Positions 16,578-24,940 of a stretch of DNA of 64,000 bases are shown piece by piece (positions within the stretch are counted from its first letter, which is position 1; every line of letters begins with the position of its first letter). This DNA is from CAVUDO01 sp963740255 (GTDB lineage Bacteria; Actinomycetota; Actinomycetes; Mycobacteriales; Cryptosporangiaceae): positions 1,302,001 to 1,366,000 of the forward strand of contig CAVUDO010000002.1 of assembly GCA_963740255.1 (NCBI GenBank). Reading direction: 5' to 3'. Made by a program: the position numbers and the translations under genes. The notes below the pieces were generated by a model. It searched no databases and was not told where the DNA came from. It was given only the letters and a program-made list of their open reading frames with translations.

Positions 16578-18088
16578 CCACCGCTGCGACCCAGGCAGCC
16601 GGTCGCCGCCTGCGGGTGGCAGCCGCGCTGGTGTTCGCGCTTTCCGTGGTCGCGGCGACGCTCGGCATCGGCGTGCGGGCGACGTTCGCCGGACACGTCG
16701 CCGTGGACGAACCGCAGTACGCGCTGACCGCGCTGAGCCTCTACGAGGACGGCGACCTGGACATCTCCGACGAGCTGGCCGAACGCCGCTGGCAGGTCTT
16801 CTTCGACGCCGAGCTTCCCGTGCAGACCGCCGTGCTGGCCGACGGACGGCAGGTCAGCCCACACGACCCACTGCTGCCGGTGCTGTTGGCCGTGCCGATG
16901 GGACTCGGCGGCTGGGCCGCGGCCAAGTTCACGCTGGCGCTGTTCGCGGGCGCGCTCGCCGCGTTGACCCTGTGGGTCGCGGTGCGGCGGTTCGGGCTGC
17001 GGGTGTGGCCGGCCGCGATCGGCGTGGGCCTCGCCGCCGCGTCGGCCCCGCTGGCCGTGTACGGCCAGCAGCTCTACCCCGAACTGCCGGCGGCCCTGGT
17101 CGTGACCGCCGCGGTCGCGGCGCTGACCGGCCCGCCGGACCGCCGGAGCCTCGCGCTGCTGGGCGTCCTGGTGACGGCGCTGCCGTGGCTCTCGGTCAAG
17201 TACGCCCCCGTGGCATTGGCCCTGGCCCTGGTGGCCGCCGTGCGGTGGTGGCGGGCCGGGCAACGGCGACCGGCGGGCGCGTTCGCCGTGGCGCTCGCGG
17301 TGTTGGGCGCGGCCTACCTCGGCCTGCACCGGCTGATCTGGGGAGGCTGGACGGCGTATGCCAGCGCCGACCACTTCCAGCGGTCGGGCGAGTTCGGTGT
17401 GGTCGGCTTCGATCCGGACTACGTCGGCCGCGGTCTGCGGCTGGTGGGGCTGCTGGTCGACCGCGGCTACGGCCTGGTGGCCTGGCAGCCGGCATGGCTG
17501 CTGGCGGTCCCGGCCGCCGCGGCGCTGGTCGCGCTGAGGCCGCGGGGCGGAGCGACGCTCGCGGCTCCGCTGGCCGCCGGCTGGCTCGTGGCCACCTTCG
17601 TCGCGCTGACCATGCACGGGTTCTGGTGGCCCGGCCGGCAGCTGGTCGTGGTGCTCCCGCTCGCGCTGCTGCTGATCCTGTGGTGGCTGGAACAGGTCGG
17701 CGGCCGGGTCCGGGCGATGGCCGTCGGACTCGGCGCGGCCGGCGTGCTGACCTACGGCGGCCTGCTGCTGGACGGCTGGGCCCGGGAGATCACCTGGGTC
17801 TCGGAATTCCAGCGCGTCGACGCCCCCCTCTACCAGCTCGTCCGCCCGCTGCTGCCCGACTACCGCGGCGACTTCTGGCTCCCCCACCTGGCCTGGATTG
17901 CCGTGTTCGCCGGGCTGGCCGTCCTCGGCTGGCGCTCGGTGCGCGGTGCCACCCCCCGCACGGGCCAGCAGGCCCTGGCGCCGCTGTCCGCCCCTCTGGT
18001 GCGCTCGCGCACCTCCGTGACCCCGGCCGTGGACCCACCGCCGCCGGTGACCGTGCCCGCTCCCCCGTCGAGAGGATCCTCCCCATGA
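16574..18088 (+). CDS. polytopic membrane protein, probable GT-C glycosyltransferase
   Basis: The 504-residue protein has about 10-12 predicted membrane helices. After the first helix comes VDEPQYALTALSLYEDGDLDI, with the acidic DE pair typical of the first outside loop of GT39/GT83-like GT-C enzymes, which take sugars from polyprenyl phosphates. A long outer segment with YASADHFQ and GFDPDYVGRG follows the central helices; the C-terminus is a Pro/Ser tail. The ATG overlaps the TGA of the epimerase gene and its own stop overlaps the next ATG. The flippase-GT2 fusion across the promoter could supply its lipid donor. The acceptor is unknown. Confidence 0.75.
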   Translation: MTTAATQAAGRRLRVAAALVFALSVVAATLGIGVRATFAGHVAVDEPQYALTALSLYEDGDLDISDELAERRWQVFFDAELPVQTAVLADGRQVSPHDPLLPVLLAVPMGLGGWAAAKFTLALFAGALAALTLWVAVRRFGLRVWPAAIGVGLAAASAPLAVYGQQLYPELPAALVVTAAVAALTGPPDRRSLALLGVLVTALPWLSVKYAPVALALALVAAVRWWRAGQRRPAGAFAVALAVLGAAYLGLHRLIWGGWTAYASADHFQRSGEFGVVGFDPDYVGRGLRLVGLLVDRGYGLVAWQPAWLLAVPAAAALVALRPRGGATLAAPLAAGWLVATFVALTMHGFWWPGRQLVVVLPLALLLILWWLEQVGGRVRAMAVGLGAAGVLTYGGLLLDGWAREITWVSEFQRVDAPLYQLVRPLLPDYRGDFWLPHLAWIAVFAGLAVLGWRSVRGATPRTGQQALAPLSAPLVRSRTSVTPAVDPPPPVTVPAPPSRGSSP

Positions 18089-18213
18089 CACGTCGCCCCC
18101 GCCGGATCACCGCCGCACTCGCCGTGCTCGCCGCCCTGCTCACGTTCGGCCTCGCCGCCTGCAACGACTCCGGCGCCGACACCGGCTCGAACTCCGGCTC
18201 CAGCTCCGAGTAG
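18085..18213 (+). CDS. 42-residue lipoprotein
   Basis: The ATG overlaps the stop of the membrane glycosyltransferase (ATGA). The product is almost only a lipoprotein signal: MTRRPRR, a hydrophobic core, and the lipobox LAAC with Cys at residue 26. The predicted mature part is 17 residues rich in Ser, Gly, Asn and Asp (CNDSGADTGSNSGSSSE). Such a serine-rich lipid-anchored peptide could be a glycosylation acceptor for the upstream enzymes, but this is inference. A strong hairpin lies just after it. It is real rather than chance because the lipobox, the coupling and the high-GC third positions agree. Confidence 0.65.
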   Translation: MTRRPRRITAALAVLAALLTFGLAACNDSGADTGSNSGSSSE

Positions 18214-18223
18214 GCCGGCAGCG

Positions 18224-18262
18224 CCGAGGTCCGGGCGGGCGGGTCCGCCCGTCCGGCCTCGG
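18224..18262 (+). terminator. strong GC hairpin between lipoprotein and iron-transporter genes
   Basis: CCGAGG pairs with CCTCGG, CCGG with CCGG and CGGGCGG with CCGCCCG, with one bulged T (18230), one G-U pair and a tight loop. There is no U-tract. It may attenuate read-through or stabilise the upstream mRNA before the transporter genes. Confidence 0.6.
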
Positions 18263-18317
18263 ACCACCGCATCGTCCGACCTCCGCCCGCCCCACCGACC
18301 GGCAGAAGGACCCGCCC

Positions 18318-19355
18318 ATGCTCTCCGCCCTCCGGCTTCCCGTTCCCCGGCTGCTCGCCGCGCTCCTGGCGGGCGGCCTCGTCGCGGCCCTGGCCGGGTG
18401 CAGCGATCCGAACGCCGTCGACGAGAGCAAGCTGGTCGTCTACTCCGGCCGGCAGGAGGTGCTGGTCGGCGACCTGATCGAGAGATTCCAGAAGGACACC
18501 GGCATCGAGGTGTCCGTCCGCTACGGCAACACCGCGCAGCTCGCCGCCCAGCTGCTGGAGGAGGGCGACCGCACCCAGGTCGACGTCTACTTCTCCCAGG
18601 ACGCCGGGACGCTCGGCGCGCTCGCGAAAGCGAGCATGCTCGACACGCTCCCGCAGCCGGTGCTGGACAAGGTCCCGGCGCGCTACCGCGCGAAGACCGG
18701 CACCTGGATCGGCACGTCCGGGCGGGCCCGGGTGATCGTCTACGACCCCCGGCAGGTCCCGGAGGCCGACGTGCCCGACACCGTCTTCGCGCTCACCGAC
18801 CCGAGGTGGAAGGGGAAGGTGGGCCTCTCCCCGAGCAACGCCTCGTTCGAGTCGTTCGTCACCGCGATGCGGGTGCTCAAGGGCGAGGACGCCACCAGGA
18901 AGTGGCTGGCGGACATGAAGGCCAACGACGCGCAGACCTACGACAACAACATCGCGATCCTCAACGCGACCAAGGCCGGCACGCTGAAGCTGGGCCTGAT
19001 CAACCACTACTACTGGTACGAGCAGGTGGCCGAGACGGGTCTGGCCGCGATGCCGGCCCGGTTGAAGTTCCTGCCGAACGGCGACCCGGGCGGCCTGGTC
19101 AACGTCGCCGGCGTCGGCATCCTCAAGGGCACCGACCGTTCGGCCCAGGCAAGGAAGTTCGTGGAGTACCTGCTCGGCCAGAGCGGGCAGGAGTACGTCT
19201 CCGACGTGGCCAAGGAATACCCGCTGGTCGCCGGAGTCGCACCGCCCGGGGACCTTCCCGCCCTGGACAGCCTGCAGGCTCCCGACATCGACCTGTCCGA
19301 TCTCGACACCCTCGACGCCACGCTGAAGATGATCGAGGACGCGGGCCTGACATGA
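18318..19355 (+). CDS. Fe(III) ABC transporter substrate-binding lipoprotein, FbpA/FutA-like
   Basis: The 345-residue protein starts with a lipoprotein signal (lipobox LAGC, Cys 28). The mature part fits the type 2 periplasmic binding fold of FbpA/FutA proteins: LVVYSGRQEVLVGDLIERF near the start, VDVYFSQDAGTLGAL, and GLINHYYWYEQV, whose adjacent tyrosines match the usual Fe(III) ligands. It would deliver ferric iron to the permease encoded next. RBS AGAAGGA precedes the ATG. The gene follows the glycosylation genes on the same strand after a hairpin, and the candidate iron box at 15546 may control the whole series. Confidence 0.9.
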   Translation: MLSALRLPVPRLLAALLAGGLVAALAGCSDPNAVDESKLVVYSGRQEVLVGDLIERFQKDTGIEVSVRYGNTAQLAAQLLEEGDRTQVDVYFSQDAGTLGALAKASMLDTLPQPVLDKVPARYRAKTGTWIGTSGRARVIVYDPRQVPEADVPDTVFALTDPRWKGKVGLSPSNASFESFVTAMRVLKGEDATRKWLADMKANDAQTYDNNIAILNATKAGTLKLGLINHYYWYEQVAETGLAAMPARLKFLPNGDPGGLVNVAGVGILKGTDRSAQARKFVEYLLGQSGQEYVSDVAKEYPLVAGVAPPGDLPALDSLQAPDIDLSDLDTLDATLKMIEDAGLT

Positions 19356-19385
19356 GCGGGCAAATGAGCCGACCGTGAGCCGACC

Positions 19386-21026
19386 GTGAGCACCGACACC
19401 GCCCTGAGCACGGCCGTGCCGCCGTTGCCGGCACCCGTCGTCGTCGCCGGCCGGCGACGGCCGGTGCGGTTGCCGGTGCCGCTCGTCGCGGCGGCATCCC
19501 TGACGGCGGCCGTGGCGCTGCTCCCGCTGGTGTACGTCGGGGTGCGTGCCTCCGAGCGGGGGTTCGGCACGGCCGTCGACGTGCTGGTGCGCGAACGCAC
19601 CGTCCGGTTGATCGGGCGCAGCCTCGCCCTCGCGGGCACGGTGAGCGTCGCCTGTCTCGTCCTCGGGGTGCTGCTGGCCTTCGTGGTGGCCAGGACGCGA
19701 ATTCCGGGCCGTCGGGTGTGGGGGGTCGCGCTCGCGCTGCCGTTGGCGGTGCCGTCCTACGTCGCCGCGTTCGCCTGGCTGTCGCTGTTCGGCGGCTTCG
19801 GCGGCTTCGCCGGCTCGGCACTGGTGCTGAGCCTGTGCTGCTACCCGTACGTCTACCTGCCGGTGGCGGCCGCGCTCGAACGGGTCGATCCGGCGCTGGA
19901 GGAGGTGGCCCGCTCACTCGGGCACCCGCCGGTGCGGACGTTCTTCGCTGTGACACTGCGGCACGTCCGGCCCGCCGCCGGTGCCGGGGCGCTGCTGGTG
20001 GCGCTCTACGTCCTCTCGGACTTCGGCGCGGTCGCGCTGCTGCGCTACGACGTGTTCACCCGGGTGATCTACACCTCCTACCGGTCCAGCTTCGACCGCA
20101 CGCCCGCCGCGATCCTGAGCACCGTGCTCGTGGTGCTCACCGTCCTGATCGTGTGGGCGGAGAGCCGGACCCGGGGGCGTGCCTCCTACGCCCGCCTCGG
20201 CGGCGGAGCAGCCCGGCAACGTCCACGGCTGCGGTTGCGGTGGTCGGCGGGACCGGTGCTGGCCGGCTGTGTCGCGGTGGCCGGGCTGGCGCTGGGGGTG
20301 CCGTTCGGGGCACTGGCGTACTGGCTCTCGATCGGCAGTTCGGCCGGCCTCGATCTCGGCGAACTGGGCGCCGCGGCGGTCACCACGCTGGGGGTGTCGA
20401 TCCTGGGGGCGCTGGTCACCACGGTGCTGGCGCTGCCGGTCGGCGTCCTCGCGGCCCGGTACCGCGGGCGTGTCCCGCGCCTGCTCGAACAGGCGTCGTA
20501 CGCCGGCCACGCGCTGCCGGGCATCGTGGTGGCGCTCGCGCTGGTCTTCCTGTCCGTGCGGTACGCCTACCCGCTCTACCAGCGGACTCCGGTGCTCGTG
20601 CTGGCCTACGCGGTGCTGTTCCTGCCGGCCGCGGTGGGGGCCGTCCGGGCGGCGGTGGCACAGGCTCCGCCGGTGCTGGAGGAGGTCGGGCGGTCGCTGG
20701 GACGCACGCCGCTCGGCGTGCTCCGCTCGGTGACGCTGCCACTGGCCGGCCCCGGTGTCGCCGCCGGCGCGGCGCTGGTCGTCCTCACCTGTATGAAGGA
20801 GCTGCCGGCCACGCTGTTGCTGGCGCCGACCGGGATGTCGACACTGGCCACCGAACTGTGGACCCAGACCGAGGTGGGTGCCTACGCCGCGGCCGCGCCG
20901 TATGCGGCGGCGCTGGTGCTGCTCGCCGCGCTGCCCACGTTCCTGCTCGGACGCTGGTCCCGTGCCCGGGCCGGCGAACCGTCCGGGCACGCACCGCCCG
21001 CGGCGGCGGGAAGGAGTCCCCGATGA
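19386..21026 (+). CDS. Fe(III) ABC transporter permease, FbpB-like
   Basis: The 546-residue protein has the duplicated binding-protein-dependent permease architecture of FbpB, with about 12 helices and two EAA loops: ALERVDPALEEVARSLGHPP (first half) and VLEEVGRSLGRTPLGV (second half). It forms the channel for ferric iron supplied by the lipoprotein upstream and powered by the ATPase downstream. The start is GTG 19386; before it an 11-bp sequence, GAGCCGACCGT, is repeated in tandem and no good ribosome binding site is visible. The gap to the upstream stop is 30 nt. Its TGA overlaps an ATG that opens a 6-codon ORF just before the ATPase gene. Confidence 0.9.
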   Translation: MSTDTALSTAVPPLPAPVVVAGRRRPVRLPVPLVAAASLTAAVALLPLVYVGVRASERGFGTAVDVLVRERTVRLIGRSLALAGTVSVACLVLGVLLAFVVARTRIPGRRVWGVALALPLAVPSYVAAFAWLSLFGGFGGFAGSALVLSLCCYPYVYLPVAAALERVDPALEEVARSLGHPPVRTFFAVTLRHVRPAAGAGALLVALYVLSDFGAVALLRYDVFTRVIYTSYRSSFDRTPAAILSTVLVVLTVLIVWAESRTRGRASYARLGGGAARQRPRLRLRWSAGPVLAGCVAVAGLALGVPFGALAYWLSIGSSAGLDLGELGAAAVTTLGVSILGALVTTVLALPVGVLAARYRGRVPRLLEQASYAGHALPGIVVALALVFLSVRYAYPLYQRTPVLVLAYAVLFLPAAVGAVRAAVAQAPPVLEEVGRSLGRTPLGVLRSVTLPLAGPGVAAGAALVVLTCMKELPATLLLAPTGMSTLATELWTQTEVGAYAAAAPYAAALVLLAALPTFLLGRWSRARAGEPSGHAPPAAAGRSPR

Positions 21027-21039
21027 GCGAGGTGGGCAC

Positions 21040-22086
21040 GTGAGCGAACTGGTGGTCCGCGGGTTGGACAAGGCGTTCGACGGCCCGCCGGTGCTGTCCG
21101 GGCTCGACCTCACGGTGCCCCGGGGTGCACTCGCGGCGGTGCTCGGTCCGTCCGGCTGCGGCAAGACCACCCTGCTCCGCGTCGTCGCGGGCTTCGAGGC
21201 CGCCGACCGCGGCGAGGTCGTGATCGGCGGCCGAACGGTGGCCGGACCGGGCGTCCACCTGCCGCCGGAGCGGCGCAAGGTGGGAGTGGTCCCGCAGGAG
21301 GGGGCCCTGTTCCCGCACCTGTGCGTCGCCGGCAACGTCGGGTTCGGCCTGCGCCGCGGGCCGGGCCGGGCCGGCCGGGTGGACGAGATGCTCGACCTCG
21401 TCGGGCTGGCGGGCTTCGGCAGCCGGATGCCCCACGAGCTCTCCGGCGGCCAGCAACAGCGGGTCGCGCTGGCCCGCGCACTCGCCGGCGAACCGGCCCT
21501 GGTCCTGCTGGACGAGCCGTTCAACGCGCTGGACACCGGCCTGCGCAACGCCGTCCGCGACGACATCCGCACCGCCCTGCGGGCCGCCGGCACGACCGCC
21601 GTGCTGGTCACGCACGACCAGCAGGAGGCGCTGTCGATGGCCGACCTGGTCGCGGTGATGCGGGAGGGCCGGGTCGTACAGGCGGCCGTCCCCACCGACG
21701 TGTACACCGCTCCCCACGATGTCGGGGTCGCCACCTTCGTCGGCGGGGCCGCCGTGCTCGACGCCACGGCCGACTACGGCACCGCCCGCTGTGTGCTGGG
21801 CCCGCTACCGCTACGAGCCGGCGACGAGGCGGCGGCCGGACCTGGCACGGTGGTGGTCCGGCCGGAGCAGATCGTGATCGGGCCGGCCGGCGTCGGTGTC
21901 CCGGCCCGGGTCACCGGCAGCGTGTTCTACGGCCACGACGCGATGGTGCGGCTCACCGTGAACGGCGGTGACGCGGCGGCGGCTCCCGTCGACCTGATCG
22001 CCCGGACACTGGGCCCGCACGGCCTGGACGAGCACGCCGAGGTCGGCCTCAGCGTCCTCGGCACGGTGTCCTTCTTCCCCTCCTGA
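21040..22086 (+). CDS. Fe(III) ABC transporter ATP-binding protein, FbpC-like
   Basis: The 348-residue protein has all ABC motifs: Walker A GPSGCGKTT, Q-loop VPQEGALFPHL, signature LSGGQQQRVALARAL, Walker B LVLLDEP and H-loop THDQQEA. The C-terminal 110 residues form a TOBE-type regulatory domain (VVRPEQIVIG, GSVFYGHDAMV), as in FbpC. It completes the iron importer. GTG 21040 is taken as the start, 14 nt after the permease stop. A preceding ATGAGCGAGGTGGGCACGTGA could be a six-codon leader peptide or a decayed duplicate start. Confidence 0.9.
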   Translation: MSELVVRGLDKAFDGPPVLSGLDLTVPRGALAAVLGPSGCGKTTLLRVVAGFEAADRGEVVIGGRTVAGPGVHLPPERRKVGVVPQEGALFPHLCVAGNVGFGLRRGPGRAGRVDEMLDLVGLAGFGSRMPHELSGGQQQRVALARALAGEPALVLLDEPFNALDTGLRNAVRDDIRTALRAAGTTAVLVTHDQQEALSMADLVAVMREGRVVQAAVPTDVYTAPHDVGVATFVGGAAVLDATADYGTARCVLGPLPLRAGDEAAAGPGTVVVRPEQIVIGPAGVGVPARVTGSVFYGHDAMVRLTVNGGDAAAAPVDLIARTLGPHGLDEHAEVGLSVLGTVSFFPS

Positions 22087-22122
22087 GTCGAGCTGTCCGC
22101 GCTCGCCGTGGAGCCGGCGGCG

Positions 22123-23448
22123 TCAGCCGACGTAGCCGCCCCGGCGGCGCTGCCTCGACCTGGCCCGCCGCCAGGTCCCCGCGGCGAAGACAACTGCCCC
22201 TGCCGCACCGGCCCCCAGCGCCACCAGCAGCACCCAGTACGACGTGGACAGCGGGCCGTCGTCCGGGTTCTGCACCGGCCGTGCGTCGGTACGGCGCAGG
22301 AGCGCGCCCGCCGCGTCGATGCTCTCCACCTCGAACGGGCCCGGAATGGTGGTGAGGACCGTCGGCGTACCACCCCGCAACGACCGCGCCGTGATCGTCG
22401 AGCCGGACGCTGCGGGTTCGTGGAACACCAGTTCGGTGCCCGAACGCCACCCGAGGAAGGTCGGCGCTGCCGGCGAGCCCCTCTCGGTCCGGAGAACCAG
22501 CGGGGCGGGGGGCTGACCACGCGATTCCTTGCGGGGATCAGCGGGCACGAACGTGTACTCCTGATCGTCGGCCTCGAGGTGGTCCACCAGGAGCCAGTTG
22601 CCGTCCGGCGACCATGCGTCGTCGCCGGCGAGGGGGCCGACGCTGGGCACCGCCCCGATCTGTGAGCCGCCCACGTCGAGGATGCGAACGGAGTCCTCCC
22701 CGTCGACGGCGAGCCGGTTGCCGTCCGGAGAGAACGCCACCGCGCCCGGGACGCTCATGTCCCGGATCGTGGTCGCCCCCGTTCGCAGGTCGACGATGGC
22801 CAACGCTTCCCCGGACTTGGACTGGGGCAGCACAATTTCGCACGCGAGCCAGTGTCCGTCCGGGGAGAATCCGGCAGGTCGGACCCAGCCTGTCATCAAC
22901 CCCAACGGATAGCGACGGACCGACCCGTTTCGCAGGTCGAGGAGTCGCAGCACGCCGTCCTCGTCCTCGTGGCCGAGCGCCGCCCGGGTGCCGTCCGGCG
23001 CGAGCAGGCTGTGGAGCGCATTGTCGGTGTCGCCGACCGGCAGGGTCCGGTAGCTGTCGCGGTCGGCCCCGACCGTGAGCGATTCGCTGGCGCGCCCCAA
23101 CGTCGGGTGGCCGTAGACCGCGATCAGGCTGGCGCGGCCCGGCGGGGCGTCGGCTGCCGACCGGTACCCGGCGGCCGGCCGGTCGGCGACGCGCTCGGGC
23201 AGGCTCCCCGTTGGCGACGCCGGCGTGGGAGCGGCGTGCCGGGCGGTGTCGGCGCGGTCGTTCAGCACGAGGCCCACCGGCACGATCGCGGCCAGCATCG
23301 CCGTCACCGCGAGGCCCGCGACGATCCGCCTCCGGACCGCCAGCCGGCGGCGGCGGACCTGCACCGCCGTCAACAGGCCGGCCCCGTCGGGCGCTTCTAC
23401 GGCGTGGGCGTCGAGCCTCGCCCGGACGTGGGTTTCCAGGTCGGTCAC
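22123..23448 (-). CDS. membrane protein with PD40/WD40-like repeats coupled to an ECF sigma factor
   Basis: About 441 residues: a short cytoplasmic N-terminus (TDLETHVRARLDAHAVEAPDG), a membrane helix (about 38-58), an outside beta-propeller-like domain with PD40 signatures AGFSPDGHWLA, VAFSPDGNRLAV and DAWSPDGNWLLV, a second helix near residue 405 and an Arg-rich C-terminus. The GTG start overlaps the sigma-factor stop (GTGA), so translation is coupled. Genes in this position after SigE-type ECF factors often encode the cognate membrane anti-sigma partner; the short N-terminus could serve that role, but no zinc-binding anti-sigma domain was recognised. It may sense an envelope signal through the propeller. 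Confidence 0.8.
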   Translation of the reverse strand: MTDLETHVRARLDAHAVEAPDGAGLLTAVQVRRRRLAVRRRIVAGLAVTAMLAAIVPVGLVLNDRADTARHAAPTPASPTGSLPERVADRPAAGYRSAADAPPGRASLIAVYGHPTLGRASESLTVGADRDSYRTLPVGDTDNALHSLLAPDGTRAALGHEDEDGVLRLLDLRNGSVRRYPLGLMTGWVRPAGFSPDGHWLACEIVLPQSKSGEALAIVDLRTGATTIRDMSVPGAVAFSPDGNRLAVDGEDSVRILDVGGSQIGAVPSVGPLAGDDAWSPDGNWLLVDHLEADDQEYTFVPADPRKESRGQPPAPLVLRTERGSPAAPTFLGWRSGTELVFHEPAASGSTITARSLRGGTPTVLTTIPGPFEVESIDAAGALLRRTDARPVQNPDDGPLSTSYWVLLVALGAGAAGAVVFAAGTWRRARSRQRRRGGYVG

Positions 23449-23990
23449 GGTGTGCCTCCGGCCAGGACGTTCGTGGCGAACGCCGTGGTACGCAGTCGGG
23501 CCAGCGCGCGGGAGGTGTGGGCACGGACCGTCGCCGGCGAGCACCCGAGCAGCTCGCCGATCTCCTCGTCGGGCAGATCCTCGTAGAAGCGCAGGACGAG
23601 TGCCGCCCGCTGTTGCCGCGGGAGCATCGCCAACGTCCGCCAGAGCTCGTCGCGCTCGGCGACGGGATGCGCGTGGTCGCGCTGCCGCGGAGCGAGGTGC
23701 TCGGGGAAGTCGGCGACGGGATGCTCCGTCGACGAGCGGCGCCGGCGCCAGGACAGGTACTGGTTGAGAACCCCCTTGCGGAGGTAGCTGTCGGGCTGGT
23801 GCAGCGACTCGATCCGGGCCCACCGTCGGTGGGCCCGGGCCAGGACGTCCTGCACCAGGTCCTCGGCGAGGTGGCGGTCTCCGGTGAGCAGGTAGGCGAA
23901 CCTCAGCAGCATCCGACCGCGGCTCACCACATAGGCGTCGAAGCTGTCCGGCAAGGCTGCCCCTCTCGTGTCGCGGGCCTCACTGGTCAC
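23445..23990 (-). CDS. ECF RNA polymerase sigma factor, SigE family
   Basis: The 181-residue protein has region 2 (LLRFAYLLTGDRHLAEDLVQDVLARAH, about 28-54) and region 4 (LPRQQRAALVLRFYEDLPDEEIGELLGCSPATVRAHTSRALARLR, shown here as the helix-turn-helix core at about 123-167; the key run is DEEIGELLGCSPATV). It belongs to the actinobacterial SigE-type group often followed by a membrane gene, as here. GTG 23990 starts the ORF. No target promoter could be identified. The upstream ABC ATPase ends 48 nt away on the same strand. Confidence 0.92.
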   Translation of the reverse strand: MTSEARDTRGAALPDSFDAYVVSRGRMLLRFAYLLTGDRHLAEDLVQDVLARAHRRWARIESLHQPDSYLRKGVLNQYLSWRRRRSSTEHPVADFPEHLAPRQRDHAHPVAERDELWRTLAMLPRQQRAALVLRFYEDLPDEEIGELLGCSPATVRAHTSRALARLRTTAFATNVLAGGTP

Positions 23991-24038
23991 ACGCGGCGGA
24001 CGGCCGATCTGTGCAGTGCGCCGGCCAGAATCTCGGAG

Positions 24039-24842
24039 TCAGATCGCGCGGGCGGTGTAGCGGCCGTTGTCCTGCTGGAGCAGCAGCTTGACGCCGAACG
24101 TCCAGGACAGGTACTCCGCCGTCAGCACCTCGGCCACCGGGCCGGCCACGACGATCCGGCCCTCCCGCAGCAGCAGGGCGTGGGTGATGCCGGGCGGAAT
24201 CTCCTCCACGTGGTGCGTGACCAGCACCAACGTCGGCGCGATGGGGTCGGTGGCGAGCTCGGCAAGACGCTGGAGCAGGTCCTCCCGGGCACCCAGGTCG
24301 AGCCCGGCCGCGGGCTCGTCGAGCAGCAGGATCTCCGGGTCGGTCATCAGCGCACGGGCGATCTGCACCCGCTTGCGCTCCCCCTCGCTCAGCGTGCCGT
24401 ACCGGCGCTCGGCCAGGCCGGCGATGCCGAACTGGTCGAGCAGGGCCCGCGCCCGCACGTGGTCCAGCGCCTCGTACTCCTCGGTGAACCGGCCCACCAC
24501 GGCGTAGGCGGCCGTGACCACGATGTCGTGGACGGTCTCCTCGACGGGCAGCCGGTCGGCGAGCGAGGCCGACGAGATGCCCACCCGCGGACGCAGCTCG
24601 AAGACGTCGACCGCGCCGATCTTCTCGCCCAGGACGCTGGCGCTCCCCGTGCTGGGATGCAGCCGGGCGGCGGCCACCGAGAGCAGGGTGGTCTTGCCGG
24701 CACCGTTCGGGCCGAGCACCACCCAGCGGTCGTCCGGGCCGACCCGCCAGGTGACGTCGGCCACCAGCTCATGGCCGCCGCGTTCGACCGTCACCGCGGC
24801 GAGGTCGAGGACGGCGGTGCTCTCGGAGAGTTCGTGGGGCAC
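24039..24842 (-). CDS. ABC transporter ATP-binding protein, Rv3041c-like
   Basis: A 267-residue stand-alone ATPase: Walker A GPNGAGKTT, Q-loop GISSASLADRL (no usual Gln-Pro), signature LSEGERKRVQIARAL, Walker B ILLLDEPAAGLDLG and H-loop THHVEEIPPG. The TLSEGERKR signature and the DRWVVLGPNGAGKTTLL start resemble Rv3041c of mycobacteria and ModF/YlmA-like ATPases. No permease is adjacent, so it may act alone or with a distant partner. GTG 24842 is the only start that keeps the N-terminal strand. In mycobacteria the homologue lies a few genes from echA17; here 12 kb of other genes separate them. Confidence 0.85.
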   Translation of the reverse strand: MPHELSESTAVLDLAAVTVERGGHELVADVTWRVGPDDRWVVLGPNGAGKTTLLSVAAARLHPSTGSASVLGEKIGAVDVFELRPRVGISSASLADRLPVEETVHDIVVTAAYAVVGRFTEEYEALDHVRARALLDQFGIAGLAERRYGTLSEGERKRVQIARALMTDPEILLLDEPAAGLDLGAREDLLQRLAELATDPIAPTLVLVTHHVEEIPPGITHALLLREGRIVVAGPVAEVLTAEYLSWTFGVKLLLQQDNGRYTARAI

Positions 24843-24927
24843 GGCCCCTATCCAACCGCACCGCGCCCGACGGCCGGCAAGGGGCCGCGCAGGCTGCCGC
24901 CAAGGCCGGCCCCCACGGACGATGCCC

Positions 24928-24933
24928 TAGCAT
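24928..24933 (+). promoter_or_regulatory. -10 box of the glgX leader ORF
   Basis: TAGCAT ends exactly 7 nt before ATG 24941, the geometry of a leaderless start. The ATG opens a short ORF that ends on the glgX start codon. Confidence 0.5.
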
Positions 24934-24940
24934 CGCGCCT

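Noticed and set aside
18224..18262. Hairpin considered as a strong intrinsic terminator
   Set aside because: There is no U-tract, so full termination cannot be claimed; kept as a hairpin with moderate confidence.
21023..21043. Six-codon ORF MSEVGT before the iron ATPase gene
   Set aside because: Too short to support as a gene; noted only as a possible leader in the ATPase entry.
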